64,000 nucleotides of DNA, taken from Dechloromonas denitrificans. GTDB lineage: Bacteria; Pseudomonadota; Gammaproteobacteria; Burkholderiales; Rhodocyclaceae. Both the position numbers and the translations under genes were made by a program. The stretch covers positions 2,046,001 through 2,110,000 of the forward strand of contig NZ_CP075185.1 of the NCBI RefSeq assembly GCF_020510685.1, read 5' to 3'. This document shows positions 40,223-50,174 of this stretch, piece after piece. Below the pieces are notes generated by a model. It saw only the letters and a list, made by a program, of their open reading frames with translations, did no database searches and had not been told where the DNA came from. How positions within the stretch are numbered: the stretch's first letter is position 1; every line of letters starts with the position of its first letter.

Positions 40223-42997
40223 TTAAAGTTCTTTCTGTAGCTGGCTGACTTCGGCATGGCCGGAGAATTTTTCGCCCAGCTTGGTGATGGCGTCCAGTTC
40301 CTTACGCGCTTCATCTTTCTTGCCGGCGCGGATCAATACCTTGGCGAGGTTCAGTTGAATTTCCGTTGCCTGTGGGTTAATTGCCATTGCCTTGCGCAGA
40401 AGATCGATTGCCTTAACGGTTTCACCCTTGTCGGCGAGCAACATGGCGAGCGTATCCATGAAAGACGGCTGGTTGGGGGACAACTGGTTGGCTTTCTCCG
40501 CGTACTCGAGCGCTTTCGGCGCCTTGAGTTGGCCCGAAACCCAAGCCAGGTTGTTCAACACCAATGGATTGTTTGGCTGAATTTCAAGTGCTCCGCGGTA
40601 ATTCTGGACGGCCTGCGGATATAGCTTGCGTGCGGTAGCGATATCTCCCATGTGGACGCGGAGTGCAACATCCTTCGGATGTTCCTTGATCCACGTCGTT
40701 GCCATTTTTTCTGCTTCAGCCACCGCGTTGGAAGCAAGTAGGGCGGTATGCAACTTGACTGCTAATTCTGGAGCGGCAACCTGTTTCAAACCGGCGCGAT
40801 AGGCGCCGATGGCTTCAGGCCAAGCCTTTTCCGTAGCGCGTATATCCCCTTCAAATACAAAACCGGCAGCTTCCTTCGGTCTTTGCTGTTGAACCTGGCG
40901 AGCGATGTTAATGGCATCAGAAAATTTTTTGGAATCCATCGCAAAGAGGATCAGGCCACGCTGAGCCTCAATTAGATCAGGCTTGATTTCCAGTGCTTTC
41001 TTGAGGCTTTTTGCGGCTTCATCCTTGTTCTTGCTGCCTAGATGTATTTCTGCCAGCCGCATCTGGGCTAGCGGTGAGGCGGGTTGCATGGCCGCCAGCT
41101 TGCCGTAGGTTATTAGTGCCTGGTTCAAGTCACCTGTGGCCTGCTGCGTCCTACCCAGTGCATCGAGTATTTCCGGTTTGTCAGGCAGGGCTGCCAAAGC
41201 GTCGCTGGCCGCCGTCAAAGCCTTCTTGTTGTCCTTCCTGCTCAGGTGATACTGGATCAACGCCAGGCGTGGTGCGGCTTCCTCTGGATTGGCAGCGATT
41301 GCCTTGCTGATCAGTCCGGTGACTTCGTCAGGTGTGCCACCACTCGATGCACGCAGTTCCGCCAGTGCAAGCATGGCCTGTATGTTCTTCGGATCCGCGG
41401 CAAGAACCGACTCAAAGCGTTTGCGGGCATCGTCGGGCTTTTTTTCCATGATATCCATCGCCGCGAGACTGGCTGCCGCCGGGAAGAACTTTGGATTGAT
41501 TGAGAGTGCCTTTTCAAAATTCTGGCGGGCTCCCGGAATATCCTTCTTGGTCAGCAGCGTGCGGGCTCGCAGATTGTAGGTGGCTGCGTTATTTGGTTGC
41601 TTTTTTTCCAGGCTGCCGATGGCCTTCAGCGCCTTGTCAGCCTGGTTGGTTCGCAGGTAGGCGGCGATCAGCGCAAGGTCAGCTGTCGTGCCCTTGTCGG
41701 TAAGGGAAATCTGTTCGAGTTCTTCGAACGCTCCGACAGACTTGCCTTGGGCTAAATGAGCTAGGGCAAGAGAGGTTTTCTTGGCGGAGTCCTCAGGGTC
41801 GAGCGTACTCGCTGTGGCAAAGTATTCCGCGGCCTTGTTTGCGTCACCATTTTGCAGATAGGTTTCCCCGGCGAGCGCGAGCAGGCCTGGATCTTTCTCG
41901 GTGCTCTCAAGTGCCGGTTGTATTGCGCCGAGGGCTTTGGCCGGCTGACCTGCGCGCAGATAACTGGCGACAAGAAGCCTGCGGGCCAGCGGAAGAGCCG
42001 GACTTAATTGGAGTGCCTTGGTCAGGTAGGTTTCGGCTTGGATATAGGAGCCCAGTTGAAACTCGACAGCGCCAGCTAATTGAAGACTGGCCGGATTGTT
42101 CGGGGCAATTTTCAGCAGTTGTTGCGTCAATTCGCGGACTGCCTTGTAGTCCTTGAGCTGGTATTTTGCTTGTGCGTCAAGATAGAGAGTCTGAGGATGC
42201 TTGGGGGCGACTTTCTTTAGTGCATCGATCTGCTTGACTGCATCGTCCAGTTTTTGCTGCTGGAACAGGCTGGATATAACGGCGGAGTGGGCCTGCAGAG
42301 AGTCCGGTCTGGCCTCGATAGCCTTGCGGTAGAGCGCAATGGCCGCCTCCTGATTGCCCTTGACCGCCTGCAATGAGCCGCTGAGCAGCAGTGCTTCATC
42401 GCTGTTCGGATTTTTTGCCAGTACGCCATCGACTATGGTCTGCGCTTCATCGAATTTACGGCTGCCAGCCTTGTTGCGTGCGTCGGCCAGTTGGGCTGGG
42501 GCATAATCGGGTTTGGCGGCGAGCGCCGCGTCAAGCGCGTTCTGGGCAGTTGGGCGGTCGCCTTGGGCGGAGTAGGCAATGCTCAGCGTGGTTTTCAGGT
42601 TGGCCTGCGCTTCGCTGGCCGGAAGTTCTACTTTGGCAAATTCGTCTGTGACTTTCTTGGCTTTGCCGGTCGCCAGGAGCGCCTGGGCAAGCAGGGGGAT
42701 GCTTTGGTCGCTGGCATATTTGAGGTCGAGTGCCTTGCGCAGTTCAACCTCTGCACCAGCCATATCGCCGCTTTCCAGTAGCGCTTTCCCCAGAAGGAAG
42801 CGTGCCTCGCCAAGCTCCGGGTTTTTCTGCAAGGCATTCTTCAACTGGATGACGGCTGCCTTGCTGTCCTTTTTGGCGAGGAAATCCTTGCCGGAGGCAA
42901 TCAGCGCATCCGGGCTGTCGCCGCCGCAACCGCCAAGGAACGCCGCCAGCAAAGCGGTTGAAATCGCGGTGGAAATGATCGATTGACGTTTTTTCAT
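40223..42997 (-). CDS. prsT: XrtA/PEP-CTERM system TPR-repeat lipoprotein PrsT
   Basis: 924 aa. A lipoprotein signal (lipobox LGGC near residue 23) precedes about 24 tandem tetratricopeptide repeats along the whole length. This large TPR lipoprotein is characteristic of exosortase-linked exopolysaccharide loci, where it is thought to serve in assembly or export. I use ATG at 42997; an upstream in-frame TTG at 43012 is poorer. It is 10 to 25 bases from prsR, in the same operon. Confidence 0.92.
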   Translation of the reverse strand: MKKRQSIISTAISTALLAAFLGGCGGDSPDALIASGKDFLAKKDSKAAVIQLKNALQKNPELGEARFLLGKALLESGDMAGAEVELRKALDLKYASDQSIPLLAQALLATGKAKKVTDEFAKVELPASEAQANLKTTLSIAYSAQGDRPTAQNALDAALAAKPDYAPAQLADARNKAGSRKFDEAQTIVDGVLAKNPNSDEALLLSGSLQAVKGNQEAAIALYRKAIEARPDSLQAHSAVISSLFQQQKLDDAVKQIDALKKVAPKHPQTLYLDAQAKYQLKDYKAVRELTQQLLKIAPNNPASLQLAGAVEFQLGSYIQAETYLTKALQLSPALPLARRLLVASYLRAGQPAKALGAIQPALESTEKDPGLLALAGETYLQNGDANKAAEYFATASTLDPEDSAKKTSLALAHLAQGKSVGAFEELEQISLTDKGTTADLALIAAYLRTNQADKALKAIGSLEKKQPNNAATYNLRARTLLTKKDIPGARQNFEKALSINPKFFPAAASLAAMDIMEKKPDDARKRFESVLAADPKNIQAMLALAELRASSGGTPDEVTGLISKAIAANPEEAAPRLALIQYHLSRKDNKKALTAASDALAALPDKPEILDALGRTQQATGDLNQALITYGKLAAMQPASPLAQMRLAEIHLGSKNKDEAAKSLKKALEIKPDLIEAQRGLILFAMDSKKFSDAINIARQVQQQRPKEAAGFVFEGDIRATEKAWPEAIGAYRAGLKQVAAPELAVKLHTALLASNAVAEAEKMATTWIKEHPKDVALRVHMGDIATARKLYPQAVQNYRGALEIQPNNPLVLNNLAWVSGQLKAPKALEYAEKANQLSPNQPSFMDTLAMLLADKGETVKAIDLLRKAMAINPQATEIQLNLAKVLIRAGKKDEARKELDAITKLGEKFSGHAEVSQLQKEL

Positions 42998-43022
42998 GAC
43001 GTGTGCTTTCAAAAAATATCAG

Positions 43023-44381
43023 CTATTTCAAACCCAGGCGGTGCATGAGGTCATAGAGGGTGGGGCGACTGATGCCGAGGATCTCCGCAGCACGTACCAC
43101 ATTGCCATTGGCGCGACCCAGCGCGGTAACGACGGCATTGCGTTCAGCATCGTCGCGAATTCGACGCAGGTCGATAAATTCGGTGTTGGCGTCATCCTCG
43201 GTATCCAGGCCAATATCTTCACGGGTGATTTGCTGCCCATCGGCCATGATCACCGCTCGCTTGATGCAGTTTTCGAGTTCCCGGACATTGCCTGGCCAGG
43301 GATGGGATTCGATGGCACGAACAGCATCCTCGGTGAGCGTCATGGTGCCGCGGTTCTGTTCTGCTGAAAACCGGCGGACGAAAGCATGGGCGAGCAATGT
43401 CGCATCACCCTTGCGCTCGCGCAAAGGGGGGATATTGATAACGATCTCGGCCAGGCGATAGAAAAGATCCTCGCGAAAACGACCTTCCTTGATCAGTGTC
43501 TTGAGATCCTGATGGGTGGCACAGACGATATGTACATCGACGGGAATCTCCTGGCGCCCGCCAACCCGTTCAACGACCCGCTCCTGCAGAAAGCGCAGCA
43601 ACTTGGCCTGCAGTGAATGTGGCAAATCACCGATTTCGTCAAGCATCAGCGTGCCGCCATTGGCGCTTTCGATCTTGCCCGGTGTGGTTTTGGCGGCGCC
43701 GGTGAAAGCGCCTTTTTCATAACCGAATAGTTCACTCTCCAGCAGGTTATCCGGGATGGCGGCGCAGTTGATGGCAACGAAGCGTTCGTTCTTGCGTGGC
43801 GATGCTTCATGTACCCCGCGCGCCAGTACCTCCTTGCCAGTTCCGCTTTCGCCGAGCAGCAACACTGTGGCATTGCTGCTGGCTACCTTCTCGATGGTGC
43901 GGCAAACACGCAGCATTTCGGCATTCCGGGTCAGCAGACCGGCCAGGGCTGCCGGGTGCTGGGCGGCCTGCAGGCGCCGGTTTTCCTGCTGCAGGTCGTA
44001 CAGACGAAAGGCCCGGTCAATAGTCAGGGCAAGGAGTTCCGGCTCGAACGGCTTGGCGAAGAAATCGTAGGCACCGAGGCCGATGGCGCGCAAGGCATTG
44101 CTCCGATCATTCTGGCCGGTAAGTACGATGACTTTGGTGTCGGGGGCCGCCGAGAGTATCTGTTCAAGCAGGCGAAAACCTTCCGAGACCGAGTCGGCAT
44201 CCGGTGGCAAGCCAAGATCCATGGTCACCACGGGCGGGCTGTGGCGGTGAACGTGGGTGAGGGCGCTTTCCCGATCGCCGGCGGTCAAGGTCTCAAATTG
44301 GTCAAAGGACCAACGTAATTGTTTCTGCAAAGCCGGGTCATCTTCGACGATCAGCAGGGGACGGGGCTTATCTGTGCTCAA
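43023..44381 (-). CDS. prsR: PEP-CTERM system response regulator PrsR (sigma-54 activator)
   Basis: 452 aa. The receiver domain (about 1-120, VTMDLGLPPD) is followed by an AAA+ sigma-54 interaction domain with Walker A GESGTGKE (near 173), GAFTGA (near 225) and DEIGDLP. A Fis-type helix-turn-helix ends the protein (AAEILGISRPTLYDLMHR). PrsR with PrsK controls RpoN-dependent transcription of exosortase-system genes in floc-formers such as Zoogloea. Start is TTG at 44381, inside the prsK stop. Confidence 0.94.
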   Translation of the reverse strand: MSTDKPRPLLIVEDDPALQKQLRWSFDQFETLTAGDRESALTHVHRHSPPVVTMDLGLPPDADSVSEGFRLLEQILSAAPDTKVIVLTGQNDRSNALRAIGLGAYDFFAKPFEPELLALTIDRAFRLYDLQQENRRLQAAQHPAALAGLLTRNAEMLRVCRTIEKVASSNATVLLLGESGTGKEVLARGVHEASPRKNERFVAINCAAIPDNLLESELFGYEKGAFTGAAKTTPGKIESANGGTLMLDEIGDLPHSLQAKLLRFLQERVVERVGGRQEIPVDVHIVCATHQDLKTLIKEGRFREDLFYRLAEIVINIPPLRERKGDATLLAHAFVRRFSAEQNRGTMTLTEDAVRAIESHPWPGNVRELENCIKRAVIMADGQQITREDIGLDTEDDANTEFIDLRRIRDDAERNAVVTALGRANGNVVRAAEILGISRPTLYDLMHRLGLK

Positions 44382-46492
44382 GCATGCTCCTTTGTGCGCA
44401 AGTCGGATTCGGTGCTGATTTTGAAAAGCGGCAGGATCACGGTCATCCGCGTGCCTTTTCCGGGTTCGCTGTCGACTTGCATTTCGCCACCCAGTTCGCG
44501 AATGTACTGAGCGCTTTCATAAGCGCCAATGCCCATACCCGCCCGTTTGGTACTCTGAAAAGGCTTGAACAGGCGGTTGCGAATGAACTCAGGGGTCATG
44601 CCGAGGCCGGTATCGCCGACTTCCAGCGCGGCACGGTCGCCACGCCGTTCGAGTGCGACCCATACCTTGCCGGCAGGGTCGGTGGCATCAAGGGCATTCT
44701 GCACCAAGTGGCCAATCACCCGTTCCAGACGATCTTCATGACCGCGCGTCGCCAGTCGTTCCTGGACCCTGACCTCGACTGACCTTCCCTGATCCATCTT
44801 TTCCTTCTGAATCCGTTGAATGACGTCTGGAAGATTAACACCACATGCGGTTCCCGGGGGAGTGGCGCCTTCTCGCAGCTGCATCATCAGTTGCCGCATC
44901 CGTTCGACGGAGTGTTCTACCGTCATCAGCATGTCTTGCTGGAACTCCGGATTGTCACGGTGGCGTTCGGCATTTTTCAGCATCAATGCGAGCTGGGTGA
45001 CGATGTTTTTCAGATCGTGGACGACGAAAGCCGACATCTTGTTGAAAGCTTCGAATTTCCGTACTTCGAGCAATGCTTCGGTGGCTTGCATCTTGGCCAG
45101 GAATCCTGCGGCCTGACAACCGGCGGTACGCAACAGGTCATTGACTTCCCAGTTCACATCGATCGGGGTTCGCGAGCTGGCCAGAACGACGAATCCATTC
45201 ATCTGATTGCCAACCATCAACGGTATCACCAGCCAGGCATTCGGAATCTCGGGGATCCATGCCGGTATTTCCAGGTCGCCATAACGACCTGGGTAGCAGC
45301 GATATTCCTCAAGATTGATTACCCAGCCGCTATTCAGCAGGAAGCGGGAGAGCGATGATTCGGGGGCTTCCGCCACGTCGCTGACCGGGATGTTCCAGCG
45401 GGCCGTCTGGCGGTAGCTATCCTGTCCTGCCTCCCTCAGCCAGAGTCCGCCAGCCGGGCTTTCGACCATGTTGGCCAAGCCGCGGATGACTTGTTGTCCC
45501 ATGGTTTCCGGCGAGACTTGGGCGGAAAGCGTTTGCGTGAAGCGCAGCCACTCTTCACGATAGTCATAGCGATAACGGAAAAAATGCTTGCCGACCAGAA
45601 CGCGGAGCTTGGCCCGCATTGAACCCGATGCGACAAGGACGCCCAAGCCGAGAATGGCGGCGCAGACGAGCGCCAATTGCATGGCGCGGCCCCAGTCGCC
45701 GCCGAAATAGCGGACGTAGTAGCCAACGCTGGCCATCAACAGCAGGTAGAGTCCGGCGATCAGCAACGTGGCGGAGTGAAATGCCGCTTTCTGCGAAAGG
45801 TGGATCTTTGATGTCCAGTCGCGGCTGCGCAGGGTGGCCACCAACAGCAGCGGAATGGTCATTGCATGAATGAATCCGCGAATGCTGATGGCGTCGCCGT
45901 CGACTCGGTTGAACATCAATGCGTCGGAAAATAGATAGATATCGAATACAAACTGACCGGCGAGGCCTAGGCACAGCGGCTTGATGTTCCAGATGGAGTC
46001 GTCGGATACGGCGCGGAACAACTGCTCGACCAGCATGAGGCCGAGGACAGGCATGGCCAGGGCATGAAACAACGCGGTTCGAAACCACTGGTCGGCTGGC
46101 AATAAGCCAAAGGCCAGTGAGAGTTGCAGGCCGAGGCCACCGAGCACGAGGCCCCAGCACGCCGGGATCAGCCAGGCTGGAAGTAATGCGCGGGTGGCCG
46201 ATTGGCCACGCTCGGAACCGAGCAGGTAAATCACGAACGCATACCAGGCGCCGTGTCGCAATACATCGCTCAGCGAAGCGGAAAGCGCGAACAACGGCTG
46301 GGGGCTGATGGTCGACAGGAAGGACAGTCCAGCCCAGAGTGCCGAAAATGAAACGGCCAGAAACATCGTTCCGGTCCGCTGACCGGAGCGCCATTCACTA
46401 CCAAGAGTAAAGAGATAGGTGGCCAGCAGCGCATATGCAACCGCGGCAATCCCGAAACTCCAGACGATCAGCGAGGCTGATTCAGTATCCAT
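44378..46492 (-). CDS. prsK: PEP-CTERM system histidine kinase PrsK
   Basis: 704 aa. An N-terminal region with about eight to nine membrane segments (1-300) is followed by a GAF-like region (about 320-470). The kinase core has the phospho-accepting His in SAFVVHDLKNIV (near 498), and the ATPase domain has GDTGLGM (near 630). It senses an unknown envelope signal and phosphorylates PrsR. ATGA-like overlap links it to prsR; 45 bases separate it from the sugar transferase upstream. Confidence 0.93.
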   Translation of the reverse strand: MDTESASLIVWSFGIAAVAYALLATYLFTLGSEWRSGQRTGTMFLAVSFSALWAGLSFLSTISPQPLFALSASLSDVLRHGAWYAFVIYLLGSERGQSATRALLPAWLIPACWGLVLGGLGLQLSLAFGLLPADQWFRTALFHALAMPVLGLMLVEQLFRAVSDDSIWNIKPLCLGLAGQFVFDIYLFSDALMFNRVDGDAISIRGFIHAMTIPLLLVATLRSRDWTSKIHLSQKAAFHSATLLIAGLYLLLMASVGYYVRYFGGDWGRAMQLALVCAAILGLGVLVASGSMRAKLRVLVGKHFFRYRYDYREEWLRFTQTLSAQVSPETMGQQVIRGLANMVESPAGGLWLREAGQDSYRQTARWNIPVSDVAEAPESSLSRFLLNSGWVINLEEYRCYPGRYGDLEIPAWIPEIPNAWLVIPLMVGNQMNGFVVLASSRTPIDVNWEVNDLLRTAGCQAAGFLAKMQATEALLEVRKFEAFNKMSAFVVHDLKNIVTQLALMLKNAERHRDNPEFQQDMLMTVEHSVERMRQLMMQLREGATPPGTACGVNLPDVIQRIQKEKMDQGRSVEVRVQERLATRGHEDRLERVIGHLVQNALDATDPAGKVWVALERRGDRAALEVGDTGLGMTPEFIRNRLFKPFQSTKRAGMGIGAYESAQYIRELGGEMQVDSEPGKGTRMTVILPLFKISTESDLRTKEHA

Positions 46493-46537
46493 GAGCGATC
46501 AATGAAAACGCCACGGCGGTGCGTGGCATCAGGTATT

Positions 46538-47920
46538 TCAGTGGGCGCCCTTGCCGGTAAGCACGACGCCTACGGTATCGAAGAGGACGAGAATGTCGAG
46601 AAACAGGGAGTGGTTCTTGACGTAATAGAGATCGTACTGGAGCTTTTCTGCCGAGTCCTCGACGGTCGCACCGTAATGGTAGCGAACCTGTGCCCAGCCG
46701 GTAACACCCGGCTTGACGCTGTGCCGTACGGCGTAGAAAGGGATTTCCTTGGTCAGCTGATCGACGAAGAAGGGGCGTTCGGGACGGGGACCGACCAGGC
46801 TCATATCGCCTTTGAGAACGCTGAACAGCTGGGGCAATTCATCAATCCGGAGTTTGCGGATGATCTTGCCGACCTTGGTCGCCCGGTCATCCTGCGCCGT
46901 TGCCCAGACCGGCTTGCCATCCTTCTCGGCATCGTTACGCATGCTGCGGAACTTGATGACGTTGAAAAGTCGTCCGTTAAGGCCAACGCGCTCCTGACGA
47001 TAAAAAATGGGAAAGCCATTTTCGGCGACGATGGCGATGGCGGTAACCGCCATGATCGGCAGGGAGAGCAAGATCAGAATGCTTGCGCAGACGATGTCGA
47101 AGAGGCGCTTCACGACGGTGCGCATGGTTCCCTGTCGGAAGCCTTCGCCGAAAATGAGCCAGCCGGCATAAAGGGATTCGAGGCGAATTTGGCCGAGCGT
47201 CTGTTCGAAATGGCTGGCCAGGTCGAGAACGCGAATGCCCTGCAGTTTGCAGTCGAGCAGTTCGCGCAACGGCATTGAGCCGCCACGACGCTCGGTAAGG
47301 GCCACGACGATTTCATCGACTTTCAGCGAAATTGCCGTATCGGTCAGGGAGCGGTCGCGCGAGATGAGCATCGCGCCGGGAACCGCAGTTTGTTCTTCAT
47401 TCGGGCTCGGGAAGAAACCAACGATTTCGGCGGACGGGTCGGATTTATTCAGCGCCCGCTTGACGCCCAGGGCGCGGGCGCCCGTTCCGAAAACCATGAT
47501 TTTCCGGGTCGGCATGCCGGTGGTGGGCGCATGGGCGGCGCTGACGCGGGTCACCAGCATGCCGAAAACGGCCGACATGGCGGATAGCTGGAGGAACTCA
47601 TGGCTCACCCCGGTCAGCGGGAGGAGGGCGAAAATGCCATAGGCAATCGGAACGGCGAGGTAGAGCGAGAGTACGGCGCGCGCCCGGCTTTCCATGATGG
47701 TCCGGTTGTTGTAGCGCTGATAGAAGCCCAGCCAGGAGTTGATCACCAGCATCGCCACGCCGAGCAGCAGGCCAAAAATCAGGACTTGCTTGATGTTGAC
47801 CGGGAGGCCGTTGCCAACCCACATCACGGCGATCACCAAGCCGACAATCACGAAGGAAAAGTCAAAGAGCATCTGGCCTATCGAGTGCCAGCGTAACCAG
47901 TGATTGAACAATCGGATCAT
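46538..47920 (-). CDS. XrtA-system sugar transferase (TIGR03013 type)
   Basis: 460 aa polyprenyl-phosphate sugar transferase. About four hydrophobic segments at the N-terminus, a middle Rossmann-like region (MVFGTGARALGVKRAL) and a C-terminal bacterial sugar transferase domain with KRLFDIVCASI, FYRQERVGLNG, KFRSM and LVGPRPERP. It starts repeat-unit assembly by loading the first sugar onto undecaprenyl phosphate. It is the first gene of the prs minus-strand block and diverges from the FeeM-like gene. Confidence 0.9.
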   Translation of the reverse strand: MIRLFNHWLRWHSIGQMLFDFSFVIVGLVIAVMWVGNGLPVNIKQVLIFGLLLGVAMLVINSWLGFYQRYNNRTIMESRARAVLSLYLAVPIAYGIFALLPLTGVSHEFLQLSAMSAVFGMLVTRVSAAHAPTTGMPTRKIMVFGTGARALGVKRALNKSDPSAEIVGFFPSPNEEQTAVPGAMLISRDRSLTDTAISLKVDEIVVALTERRGGSMPLRELLDCKLQGIRVLDLASHFEQTLGQIRLESLYAGWLIFGEGFRQGTMRTVVKRLFDIVCASILILLSLPIMAVTAIAIVAENGFPIFYRQERVGLNGRLFNVIKFRSMRNDAEKDGKPVWATAQDDRATKVGKIIRKLRIDELPQLFSVLKGDMSLVGPRPERPFFVDQLTKEIPFYAVRHSVKPGVTGWAQVRYHYGATVEDSAEKLQYDLYYVKNHSLFLDILVLFDTVGVVLTGKGAH

Positions 47921-48467
47921 GATCGGTCTCCGTCCCGCAAATCGTCAAATACAAAGATAACAGACCGCATTTCAATTGCCTGCGCGTACCGCTGAGCATA
48001 ACTTTGTCGACGCCACGGCGTTTGTGCCGGAGTCGCAAGTTGTTGGCATCGATTGTAGTGATGACGGAGTATGTTGCTTGTGTAGTATTTCACGGTGACT
48101 TCAAGTTCGCGGGAATGCTTGATATAAGCAGCGCAGAGGCAGGTGCGGGACTTGCTCACCGCCCTTGGAAATAATCGCTTCGCTGTTCCGGCTGGCCAAT
48201 GACGGAGGGCTGAAACAACAAATCCAAGGGTGATATCGGGGCTGGCTGATGCAGATACCGGGTGAAAGCACGCTGTCTGGCACTGGAATGTGGCAAACGG
48301 GCCGGCAAGTCTACGCGTGGTCTGGAAAAAAATCTTTACGACCAAAGTAATAGATCGTCATGGGCGATCAAGTCACGCCGATGCCTGCACTATTCATTTG
48401 ACTGGCGTCTGGTATATAACATCAACATTGATTCGAGATTCACTTTCGGCAAGGCGGGGGCTTTCAG
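47921..48467. other. Divergent intergenic region between sugar transferase and FeeM-like gene
   Basis: 547 bases that must hold both divergent promoters. I looked for -24/-12 elements on both strands and found none with the correct spacing. No terminator or clear repeat is visible. Several short open frames cross it but lack ribosome-binding sites and family features. Confidence 0.4.
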
Positions 48468-49772
48468 ATGCAAATCAGCTGGACCAAAGTACTGAGAAAG
48501 CGCCTGCATCAGGGCTTGCGCAAGGCGTTCTCGGCTCTGCCGCGGGATACCCGGTTTGCCGTCTACCGTTCCTTTGTCGATTGCGATCCGACACCAAGTG
48601 AGCGGCTGGTACTGAAAATTGCCGAAAGTCGGGAAGAACTGGAAGCGTGCTTTTCGTTGCTCCACGACGCTTATGTCGACAGCGGTTTCATGCGGCCCGA
48701 TCCATCCGGCATGCGGGTGACGATTTACCATGCGCTGCCAACGACGACGACGCTTTGTGCCAAATGGGATGGCGAGGTGGTTGGAACGATATCCCTGATC
48801 CGCGAAAGCGCCTTCGGCTTTCCGTTGCAACAGGTTTTCGACCTGAGTGGCGTCAGGCAAAAGGCCGGGAAACTGGCCGAGGTTTCGGCGCTGGCGGTTC
48901 ATCCCAGTTTTCGCAAGACCGGTGGGGCGATTCTTTTTCCTCTGATGAAGTTCATGTACGAGTATGCGACGCACTACTTCGATACCCGTCATCTGCTGAT
49001 TGCAGTCAATCCCAATCGCATCGAAATGTATGAATCGCTGCTCTTTTTCGAGCGCCTGACGGCCAATGTGGTCGAGAACTATGATTTTGCCAATGGCGCC
49101 CCGGCGGTTGGCGCATCCCTCGATCTCCAACTGGCGCCCGCCACTCTGGAACACGTCTACCAGAACAAGTCACCGCGTAAAGACCTCTACGCCTACTTCA
49201 CCAAAACCCAGTTACCGAACCTGATACTGCCTCATCGGCGATATTTCACGACCAATGATCCGGTGCTGACCCCGGCCTTGCTCGACTATTTTTTCAACGA
49301 GCGGACGCAGGGCTTTGCCAATCTCGATCCGCGCAAGAAGGTGTTGCTCCATTCGATCTACGATCTGCAGGCCTATCGCGAAGTGTTGCCGGAAGTGCCG
49401 CAGCAAGACGTTCAGGTCCGGCAACACCAGCGTTTCTCGGTGAAATGCCCTGGCCAGATTCGCCTCGACTCTTCCGAAGAAAAGGCCGACGAGTTCGCGA
49501 TTCAAGTCATCGAAGTTTCCGAATTCGGCTTTCAGGCCTACACCAAGGAAGAATTGCCGCTCAACATCTGGAGTTCGGCGACGGTACACCTCGGGAAAAG
49601 CGAGATTTCCGTGGTCAAAGTTCTGGCGGTACGGGGCAAGGCCAATGGCTTCAACGGGTTTTACGGCTTTCGGGTAGGCGAGCCGGACCTGATCTGGAGA
49701 AAGTTCGTCAATGTGCTGCAACAGGGGCATACGCACGAAGACCTCGAGCACGCGACGCTCTATCTGGCCTGA
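48468..49772 (+). CDS. FeeM-like N-acyltransferase with C-terminal PilZ domain
   Basis: 434 aa. The N-terminal half (about 45-260) is a GNAT-fold, N-acyl amino acid synthase-like domain: LVLKIAESREELEACFSLLHDAY, then EVSALAVHPSFRKTGGAI and NPNRIEMYESL. Such enzymes move an acyl chain from ACP to an amino acid. The C-terminal part (about 320-420) is PilZ-like, with RQHQR (RxxxR) at about 321 and ExSxxG in place of the usual D/NxSxxG. This suggests c-di-GMP control of an acyltransferase. FeeM-like genes are often seen beside exosortase loci. Confidence 0.78.
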   Translation: MQISWTKVLRKRLHQGLRKAFSALPRDTRFAVYRSFVDCDPTPSERLVLKIAESREELEACFSLLHDAYVDSGFMRPDPSGMRVTIYHALPTTTTLCAKWDGEVVGTISLIRESAFGFPLQQVFDLSGVRQKAGKLAEVSALAVHPSFRKTGGAILFPLMKFMYEYATHYFDTRHLLIAVNPNRIEMYESLLFFERLTANVVENYDFANGAPAVGASLDLQLAPATLEHVYQNKSPRKDLYAYFTKTQLPNLILPHRRYFTTNDPVLTPALLDYFFNERTQGFANLDPRKKVLLHSIYDLQAYREVLPEVPQQDVQVRQHQRFSVKCPGQIRLDSSEEKADEFAIQVIEVSEFGFQAYTKEELPLNIWSSATVHLGKSEISVVKVLAVRGKANGFNGFYGFRVGEPDLIWRKFVNVLQQGHTHEDLEHATLYLA

Positions 49773-49808
49773 CGCCAAGCTGGCCTGATGGCCGGCTGCC
49801 ACGGAAAC

Positions 49809-50174
49809 CTATTCGAGCAGTTCGGTATCGTCGTGCGAATAGGCTGGCGCACAGCAGCAAAGAATATGCAGCGAATCGTGGCCAAGGTTTTCTACGCGAT
49901 GCGGCGTGCCGGGCGGAATGACGATGCTGTCGCCGACTTCGATCCCAAACTGTTCGGCGCCGAGCGTCATCGTGCCATTGCCACTGGTCACGTGGTAAAT
50001 CTCTTCAGTTGCCAGATGGCGGTGCAGCACGGTGGCGACACCGGGCGGGACGACCGCTTCGGCCAGGCTCTGGTGGCGCACCGGGTGCAGGGCCGGGTGC
50101 AGCAGTTCGCGGATTTCCGAGCCGTCCTTGGTGATGTAAGGCGGCGCATTTTTCAACGCGGTCTTGTGACTCAC
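49809..50174 (-). CDS. Cupin domain protein
   Basis: A 121-aa single cupin barrel with motif 1 HRHLATEEIYHVTSGNGTM and motif 2 DSIVIPPGTPHRVEN. The His/Glu metal ligands are kept, so an Fe, Mn or Zn enzyme or sensor is possible; substrate unknown. GTG at 50174 overlaps the creA stop (GTGA), preferred over ATG at 50186. Last gene of an exonuclease-creA-cupin operon. Confidence 0.8.
   Translation of the reverse strand: MSHKTALKNAPPYITKDGSEIRELLHPALHPVRHQSLAEAVVPPGVATVLHRHLATEEIYHVTSGNGTMTLGAEQFGIEVGDSIVIPPGTPHRVENLGHDSLHILCCCAPAYSHDDTELLE

Noticed and set aside
48277..48295. TGGCAC...TGGC element resembling a sigma-54 promoter
   Set aside because: The GG to GC spacing is 12 rather than 10 bases, so it does not fit -24/-12.
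47917..48345. Minus-strand 142-aa frame in the divergent region
   Set aside because: Cys/Arg-rich composition, no ribosome-binding site and no homology by eye.
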